The position numbers and the translations under genes are program-made. Positions 8,941 through 14,622 of a DNA stretch of 14,622 nt are shown piece after piece. Positions within the stretch are counted from its first letter, which is position 1. Each line of letters opens with the position of its first letter. The stretch lies in assembly GCA_943704415.1 (NCBI GenBank), contig CALSCO010000860.1:1-14622 (forward strand), in the 5' to 3' direction. Origin of the DNA: Parvularia atlantis (taxonomy: Eukaryota > Opisthokonta > Rotosphaerida). The notes below the pieces were generated by a model, which searched no databases, was not told the origin of the DNA, and saw only the letters and a list, made by a program, of their open reading frames with translations.

Positions 8941-11900
8941 TGGACAGCGCGGCTCTGGGATCGTCGTGGCTCGCGGCGACGCTCGGCCCGCGCCTCCGCG
9001 CTCCCGACGCCACGGCGGTGCGTCGCGGCGGCCGGGAACCGCGGGACGAAACGCGGTGTCACATGCGTGTCGCGTGCGCGTTTGCGTGCGCGTTTGCGTG
9101 TGCGTTTGCGGGCGCGTTGCGGGCACGTCGCGGGCGGGCGGGGGAGGCAGACGCCAACCTTGGCGCGTCCTTGGCGCCAAAGCCCAGCTCACGCGGCGGC
9201 GGCGCGCGCGCGTGCGTGCGGCGAGCAGAAGGTGTGCGAGTACGTGCTCATGGTGTGCGGCAGCGCGCTGCTGTCGCCGCAGGTCAAGCGCGACAAGCTG
9301 CTGCTGTCGCTGCGCAGGCTGCTCGCGGTGCGGGCTCAAACGTGGGCCATGTGGTGCACGGCTGACCGGTGGCGCGCGCACGCAGAACGTGGCCGAGGCC
9401 GACGACCTCACCGCGACCATCTACGCGACGTGCGTCGAGCAGCAGCAGGCGCTGGTGGTGGCCGCCGCAGATCCCGCCGTTGACGACGAGCTCGTGTGTC
9501 CGCCTCTCGCCGACAGCCGCACGCTCGTTGACGCGCGAGCCGATGGCGCAGCTGCTCGGCTCGGCGGCACGCGCGGCCCGTACCGCGATGATCAGCAAGG
9601 CCAAGCCGCTGAGCGCCGTGCCGATCGTCGCGCCGCAAACCGTGGCGCCGCGCGTCTACGTGCCGCTGCGCGTCGCCAACCACGCCGCGGCCGACGTGCC
9701 GATGCCGCGTACGTGTCTCGCCGCCGCGTGCGCCTCGTCGCGTCGGCTCACAGCGATCGCACGTGCCAGCGCCCGAGCCAGGGCAGGTGCTACCGATCGT
9801 CGCGTCGACGTCGAGCCCGGGCTGGGTGCTCTGCCCGTTTATGAACGCGCACATCATGCCCAAGTGTGCTCCGCTGCGCTTCGTCCTTGCCGTTCACTCA
9901 CTCACGCACACGCGACAGGGTCAAGCTGCTCAAGCACCTCGTCACGACGCACCCGGAGAAGATGAAGCTGTGGGACTACCGCACCACGTTCCTCGAGGCC
10001 AAGTCGGCCAACGCGGTGCGCTCTGTCCGGCCGCCCGTGTCTGTGCGTGTCTCACGCGCGACCTTACCCGCTCCGCAGTCGCCGCCCGGCTGGCAGGAGG
10101 AGAAGGGAATCTCGCCGCTGTCCGGCTCGCCGGTGCCGGACGCCGCGTGCGCGGTCGAGACGCCGAGCCCGCAGCCGGGGTCGTCGCAGTTTGTGCCAAT
10201 GTGCGCGGCTGCTGCTTCCGGCGTTGTGCTGCCGCTGACGTTGCGATGCCACCAGCTCGCAGCTGCGCTTGGACGACGACGACGAGGACTCGCCGCGCGG
10301 CACGGCGCTCGGGAAAAACGACGAGGATGACGACGACGACGACAACCTGCCGGATGATATCACCTGCGCGACGACGCTGGTCCGTGGCCTCGGCCCCCGT
10401 CCGCGTTGTGCATGCCCTCACACGCTGCGATACGGCCCCCCGCAGGAGATCTCGGAGGCCGTGCGGCAGCTCGCGCTCGGCAACCCGGCGCCGACCGAGT
10501 ACCTGATGTCGATCGTGCACAGTGCGCTGCCTCAGACGTTGTGCGCGCTCGCTGCGCTCACCGCCGCTTCTGCAGACGGCACGCTGTCCGAGCGCAGGTT
10601 TGCGCTGAGCGACCTGACCGTGCACGTGGACGACTTGATTGCGCGCATGTGCTCGCTCGAGTTTCTCGAGCTCGTCGTGCTCTTTGGCTCACTGAGGCAG
10701 ACCGGCGAGGTTGTGCGGCAGATGCAGCCACACATGCTTGCGCTGGCACTGCACCCCGTCGGGTGCGTGTGCGCCCGCCGCAACGTGCGCCTAGGTGGCT
10801 GATGCGCTCGTGAGCGGCGCGCAGGTTCAAGGCCGTCGTCGCGGCGATCTTCAAGTGCAAGGACGAGATCGGCCTGGTGCTGGACGAGCTGCAAAAGCAC
10901 GTGAGCAAACTCGCGTCCGAGTACCTGGGCATGTACACCCTTGCGGCCGTGCTGCGGTGGGCGCCGGCGCACTCGCGGCAACGCTTCGTCGACCTGCTCG
11001 CAGACAACGCGGGCACGCTGCTGCGGAACGAGACCGGGCGCGCGCTCATCCAGACGATCGTCGAGCTGAGGTGCGCGCGAGGCAGCCAAGCGGGGCGCTC
11101 GCGTCCTGATGTGCCTCGGCGCAGCATGCACGGCGAGAACGAGCTCGCGCGGCGCAAGGTCTGGAGCGCCGTCGTGAAACAGCTACAGGCGATGCTGACC
11201 GACCCGGACACGCTCCTGTGCGCCCACGAGATGCACGCTTGCTGACGTAGGCTCACACACGCTGCAGCATTGTGCAGCTGCTTCTACATGCGTCGACGCT
11301 GAAGGAGCGCGAGCGCCTGATCGACGCCATTTTAGACTGCGAGCTCGGCATCGGCGACGCGCAGCGGCCGGCCGTCGTGTGGCTGATGTCGCAGGAGCGG
11401 CACTGCGTTTTCGTGCAGACGCTGCTCGAGCTGTCGGACCCGCTGCGCATCCGCGTGGTGCGCGCCGTACACACGCCGCCATCTGCGGCGCTCACGTCGC
11501 CGCTCGCCGCAGATGAAGCAGCAGGTGCTCCTGTACAACAGCGAGGTGCAGGACATCCTCGAGCATGACGACTCACTCGCGCGGCTGCTGGCGGTGCCGT
11601 GTTGGCTGATGGCGCGTGCTGTGTCGCGCTCACGTTTGGCGCACCTGCTTCGCAGATCGCGCCCAAGGACATCCACAAGGCCGACGCGGTCATTGCGCAG
11701 CCCAAGGCCAAGAGCGTGTCCGTGCGCAAGCTGCTGCCGGTGCAGTTTGCGCTCAACTCGGACGAGGAGGACGGCGACGAGGGTGACGACGAGGACGAGA
11801 GCGAGGCCGGGTGGAGCGACCGCAACGGGCACGCCAACGGCGCCGCGGCACCGGCCGTCACGTCACCGCCCGAGCGCGAGGGCCCGGCCGACATCAGCGT

Positions 11901-12634
11901 GCCCAAGCAGTACCGCAACATCGCCGTTGTTGCGACCGCGGCGGACGACGACGACGAGGACCCGGACGAGCTGCTCGAGCTGTACCCGAATCTCGACGTG
12001 GAGGACGATGGGCTGCGGTCGCGGTGCGCTCTTGTTCGGCAGTGTGACTGTGCGCACCGACGACTCGCGCAGCGGCAGCAAAAACGGCGCAGCTGTGCCG
12101 CGCGAGGTCGAGGACCACTGGATCGTACAGGAGAGTGACGCGCAGGATCTGCTGCAGCCCGAGTGGAGCGAGCTGCAGACGGTGCGCGCGTGCGCGGGCT
12201 TGCCTTTTGCAGGACTGATGTTGGGCGTTTGCAGTACATCGACGCGATGGACCGCAGCCGCTTCCACGCGCTGATGGACCTGGAGGAGGACGAGAGCGGC
12301 AACATCCGCTGGCGCAAGGGCGACGCGTGCCAGGTGCGGAGCGACGACGGGTGGCACCTCGCCGAAGTCTTCGGCGTGAGCAAGGACCGGACAAGCGTGA
12401 TCGTGGCGCGCGGCAACATGGCCAAGACCTTCAAGGCGCGGGACCAGCAGCGCTCTAGCTCTGACCTTGCTCACACCCGCACTCGCGCTCGCGCTCGTGC
12501 CCCAGACGACGATGCTCAAGCCCGTGCTCGAGGCGCCGCCGCAGGAGATCGTGACCGAGACGGCCGGCAGCGAGAGCAACCTCGGCTCTTTTGGCGGGCG
12601 GCGCGGCGTTGGCCAGGGGCGGTTGCGGCACTGA
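8937..12634 (+). CDS. Multidomain protein: CHHC-like zinc finger, Pumilio-like repeats, Tudor-like C-terminus
   Basis: I do not recognise this as a known orthologue. Exons: 8937-9017, 9229-9327, 9386-9493, 9552-9708, 9770-9863, 9919-10015, 10079-10200, 10256-10379, 10446-10521, 10576-10762, 10825-11070, 11125-11217, 11268-11457, 11513-11593, 11656-12023, 12073-12181, 12235-12435, 12506-12634. They join in frame to 853 residues. Residues 170-191 (CPFMNAH, then KHLVTTH) resemble U11-48K/GTSF1-type CHHC fingers, with His in place of the last Cys. Acidic runs lie near 257-285 and 618-636. Residues 340-585 form helical repeats of roughly 36 residues that resemble Pumilio (for example ERHCVFVQTLLELSDPLRIR). 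Residues 765-810 (GDACQVRSDDGWHLAEVFG) look Tudor/SH3-like. An RNA-related role is inferred. Weak points are the 211-nt first intron and the final intron, which needs a GC donor. Confidence 0.6.
9072..9119 (+). repeat. 12-bp repeat GCGTGCGCGTTT within gene 5 intron 1
   Basis: About four degenerate copies of a 12-bp unit alternate GCGTGC and GCGTTT. They sit inside the modelled first intron of gene 5 and help account for its unusual length. All reading frames across it are low-complexity Ala/Cys/Arg, so it is unlikely to be coding. Confidence 0.6.
9171..9180. promoter_or_regulatory. Palindrome TTGGCGCCAA, E2F-like
   Basis: A perfect 10-bp palindrome is preceded directly by TTGGCGCGTCC, giving two TTGGCGC half-sites 11 bp apart. 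TTGGCGC resembles the E2F/DP consensus. It lies in the modelled first intron of gene 5, 230 bp downstream of the candidate start. It may instead mark a promoter for a shorter transcript starting at a downstream ATG. Function is not shown. Confidence 0.3.
12436..12505 (+). other. Probable GC-AG intron, last intron of gene 5
   Basis: Frame evidence requires an intron here. The upstream exon ends in GNMAKTFK. The downstream frame TTMLKPVLEAPPQEI runs to a stop at 12634 and looks like real protein. No GT donor fits the required phase within the gap. AAG followed by GCGCGG at 12436 does fit, with CTGAC and CTCAC branch-like motifs and a CCCCAG acceptor. If it is not spliced, the upstream frame runs on to 12720 as Arg/Ala-rich sequence overlapping the convergent gene. 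Confidence 0.5.
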
Positions 12635-12707
12635 ACATTACTGGCACACGAAAGAATGCTTGCTTCTTTCTGCGAGAAAATCAAGGCGATGCGCTGGTCC
12701 GCAGACC
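12635..12707. other. 73-bp convergent gap
   Basis: The stop codons of gene 5 and the PLC-like gene face each other across 73 bp, so their 3' UTRs very probably overlap. The segment is more AT-rich than either gene and includes GAGAAAATCAAGG. No other feature was recognised. Confidence 0.55.
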
Positions 12708-14498
12708 TCACTGCTGGTAGTCGAGCCAGACAGACTCGCCCGCCGCAATCGCCGCCAGCGCCGAGTTCATGTAACCCGACAGCGGCAGGCCGAAGCGGTA
12801 GCCGCTGGGGCACTCGGCGCGGCCAAAGACAGACTGCGGGCGGCAAAGCGGGTCAGCCAGCGCGCGAGCGGGCAGGATGAGCGCACCGCGGCCGTGCTGA
12901 GCACCCAGTTGAGCTCGCCCGTGGGCGTGCTGTCGTCGAGCACGCAGGCCGCCCTTAGCTGCTGGTTGCAGCTGGCAATGCGCCAGCGGCCGTCGGCGCC
13001 CATGACGGCGCAGCCGCTGCCGGCCGGCTCGTCGCGCGCCCAGCTCCACACAAAGTACTCCATTGCGGCGGGCGAGATCTGCGCGAAGGGCGTGAGTGGG
13101 CGGCGGAACGACGTGCAGGGCGCACGCAAACCTGGTCGAGCGCCTGGATCTGCACCGAGCAGTCGGCCATCTGGTTCACGACCTCGAGCGGGTAGTCCTT
13201 GCGGCCCTCCCAGAGGAAAGCGGGGCCGCTGCGCCGCAGCCGCGTGTCAGCAACAAGAGCAGCCAAGCGGCAGCGGCGGCGCACAGCGTCAGCGAGCCGT
13301 CCAGCGAGCGCGCCTGGATGCGGTTGTACGTGTCGCCGCTGCCTGTGCGCGCGCACGTGCGTGAGACGCAGATGGACGACGCTGAGAACGACGCGCACCC
13401 TGGATCAGACACGCTGGGTACGGCTCGAACGAGCTCGGGCCAAACTGCGGGCCCCAGATCGCCGGCGTAAAGAAGATGGCCTGGACGCGCACAAGGTCAG
13501 CCGGGCGTGCACGCGAGGCAGCCGGGCGCGCACCTCGGACTCGTTGAACTGCTGCCAGTCCCGGTCCTGCTGCTCGATGATCAGGCGGCGGTTCTTCTCG
13601 ACCATCTCGGCGATCGTGGGCCAGCTGCGGTGCGGGCACGCTGTCAGTCGGACGCGCAGGTGCCGACACGCGCGGCGTGCACCGATCCGGGTACTCCTCG
13701 CGCTTGTGTGTGGGGCGGAAGACGATGTCGCCGACGATGGCCTCGTTGAGCGCGGCGAACTCGACGACCTCGTCTTTGCCTGGCGCGGCGCTGTGAGCAC
13801 GAGCAGCACGCGGCACGCGGCACGCGCGACGGCACCGACGTTCTTGTTGTCGATGTAGAGCGTGACGACCTCGTTGCGGTTCTCGGGGCGGTCGAGCCAC
13901 GCGCGCACCTCACGCAGGATATCCTCGTAGAACGGCTTGCGCTCGTCGCAGCCTGCGTGCCGCTGTCACGGCTCTGTGCAGCGTGCTCTGCTGGCGACGC
14001 ACCGAGCGCGGCGCACTCCCAGTCGAGCTCGATTCCCTGCTGCTCGGCCGCGCGCTCGACGATGATGTAAAAGTCGGGCGGGCACACGGGCCAGTGGCAC
14101 ACGCGCACGCCGCCGAGGCGCTCAAAGTAGTAGAGGTCACTGCAATCACGCGCGTGATCATCAGCAAACGATGCGCATCGAGACAGAGAGAGAAGCCAAC
14201 GGCGGCAACGCACACTTCGACGTGGCGCACGCCCATCCGCAGCTGGTCCGTCAGCGCGTGGTGCTGGTTGACGATGACGACGGTCGAGCGCTCGGGGCCC
14301 CAGATCGGCAGCAGCAGCTGGCGTGGCGTCGCATCGGCCTCACACAGAGAGCGAATGTGCGCAGCAAAACCTGTTCGAGATACTCGGCTTCGATGCCCAT
14401 CTCGTAGTCGAGGGCCATTGCGCCGTTGTGTGTGCCGGGCATCTCGTACGCGATCAGGCTGCGGTTGAACTGGAGGCTGCGCTGGAACGCGAGGGCGG
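12708..14498 (-). CDS. PLC-like phosphodiesterase (PI-PLC X-type) with lectin-like C-terminus, 5' end missing
   Basis: Predicted TIM-barrel phosphodiesterase of the fungal and bacterial PI-PLC X-like group, usually secreted; the substrate is uncertain. Exons, read on the minus strand: 14498-14371, 14317-14214, 14139-14003, 13952-13836, 13779-13683, 13624-13534, 13480-13399, 13342-13285, 13228-13132, 13078-12887, 12833-12708. They give 408 visible residues in frame. The catalytic-type first His is in EMPGTHNGAM, followed by TDQLRMGVRHVEVDLYYF and the second His in GVRVCHWPVCPP. WPTIAEMVEKNRRLII matches the later barrel strand. The C-terminal part has SPAAMEYFVWSWARDEP, DGRWRIASCN, RAACVLDD and CPSGYRFGLP, the lectin-like tail of fungal homologues. 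The first visible exon begins after a CAG acceptor at 14499, so the start codon and any signal peptide lie beyond the window. It converges on gene 5. Confidence 0.85.
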
Positions 14499-14515
14499 CT
14501 GCGAACGACGTTTGA

Positions 14516-14541
14516 GCGCGCGCGCGCGCGCAAGAGAGAGA

Positions 14542-14622
<81 letters not shown>
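14516..14622. repeat. (GC)n then (GA)n microsatellite at the window edge, inside a PLC-gene intron
   Basis: An alternating GC tract (14516-14531) is followed by about 90 bp of GA, interrupted once by GGG, running to the last base. On the PLC-gene strand it is a CT tract just upstream of a CTCAAAC branch-like motif and TTCGCAG. It therefore acts as an extended polypyrimidine region of a partly visible intron. Its true length is unknown because the window, and perhaps the assembly contig, stops within it. Confidence 0.9.

Noticed and set aside
11253-12434. 393-codon minus-strand frame opposite gene 5
   Set aside because: It is Ser/Arg-rich and low complexity, and it arises from the acidic Asp/Glu codons read in reverse. 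The plus strand has spliced, family-like protein.
8937-12634. Gene 5 as a SIT4-associated (SAPS/PPP6R) phosphatase subunit
   Set aside because: Helical repeats plus acidic stretches suggested it, but the N-terminal SAPS signature and its conserved blocks are absent. The repeats look more Pumilio-like.
14533-14622. Repeat array as CRISPR or telomere
   Set aside because: It is a simple GA dinucleotide repeat without spacers, and it is not a telomere unit.

Overview
This is eukaryotic nuclear DNA, very GC-rich and gene-dense. It holds six protein genes with short, uniform, intron-rich architecture. Fifty-nine complete introns can be placed. All but one are 47 to 74 nt long. Most begin GTGCG, carry a CTGAC, CTGAG, CTGATG or CTCAC branch-like motif, and end in CAG. 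The gene set and the fungal-type PLC-like phosphodiesterase with a lectin-like tail suggest a GC-rich fungus, perhaps an early-diverging (chytrid-like) lineage. That placement is an inference; no rRNA or other marker is present.

Layout. (1) 63-2399, minus strand: mitochondrial large-subunit ribosomal protein mL38 (PEBP fold), 10 exons. (2) 2427-3980, plus strand: alpha-methylacyl-CoA racemase, 8 exons, ending in the peroxisomal signal SKL. Its start codon lies 27 bp from that of mL38, so the two share a very compact divergent promoter. (3) 4167-5372, plus strand: a three-histidine-box membrane fatty acid desaturase, the only intronless gene. It is preceded by an 8-bp tandem repeat containing ACGTCA and by two ACGCGT sites. 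(4) 5659-8804, minus strand: an RCC1 propeller followed by two BTB domains, 17 exons. (5) 8937-12634, plus strand: a multidomain protein I do not recognise as a known family. It has a CHHC-like zinc finger, Pumilio-like helical repeats, acidic linkers and a Tudor-like C-terminal segment, in 18 modelled exons. (6) 12708-14498, minus strand, 5' end missing: a PI-PLC X-like phosphodiesterase with a lectin-like C-terminus. It is cut off upstream by a long GA microsatellite that runs to the window end.

Genes 1/2 and 4/5 are divergent pairs, and 3/4 and 5/6 are convergent pairs. Genes 2 and 3 both act on lipids, one by peroxisomal branched-acyl-CoA epimerisation and the other by desaturation. No operon-like relationship is implied. 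Exon models were built by hand from frame continuity, splice motifs and known family sequence. All five multi-exon models keep frame from end to end. No RNA genes, transposons or CRISPR arrays were seen.
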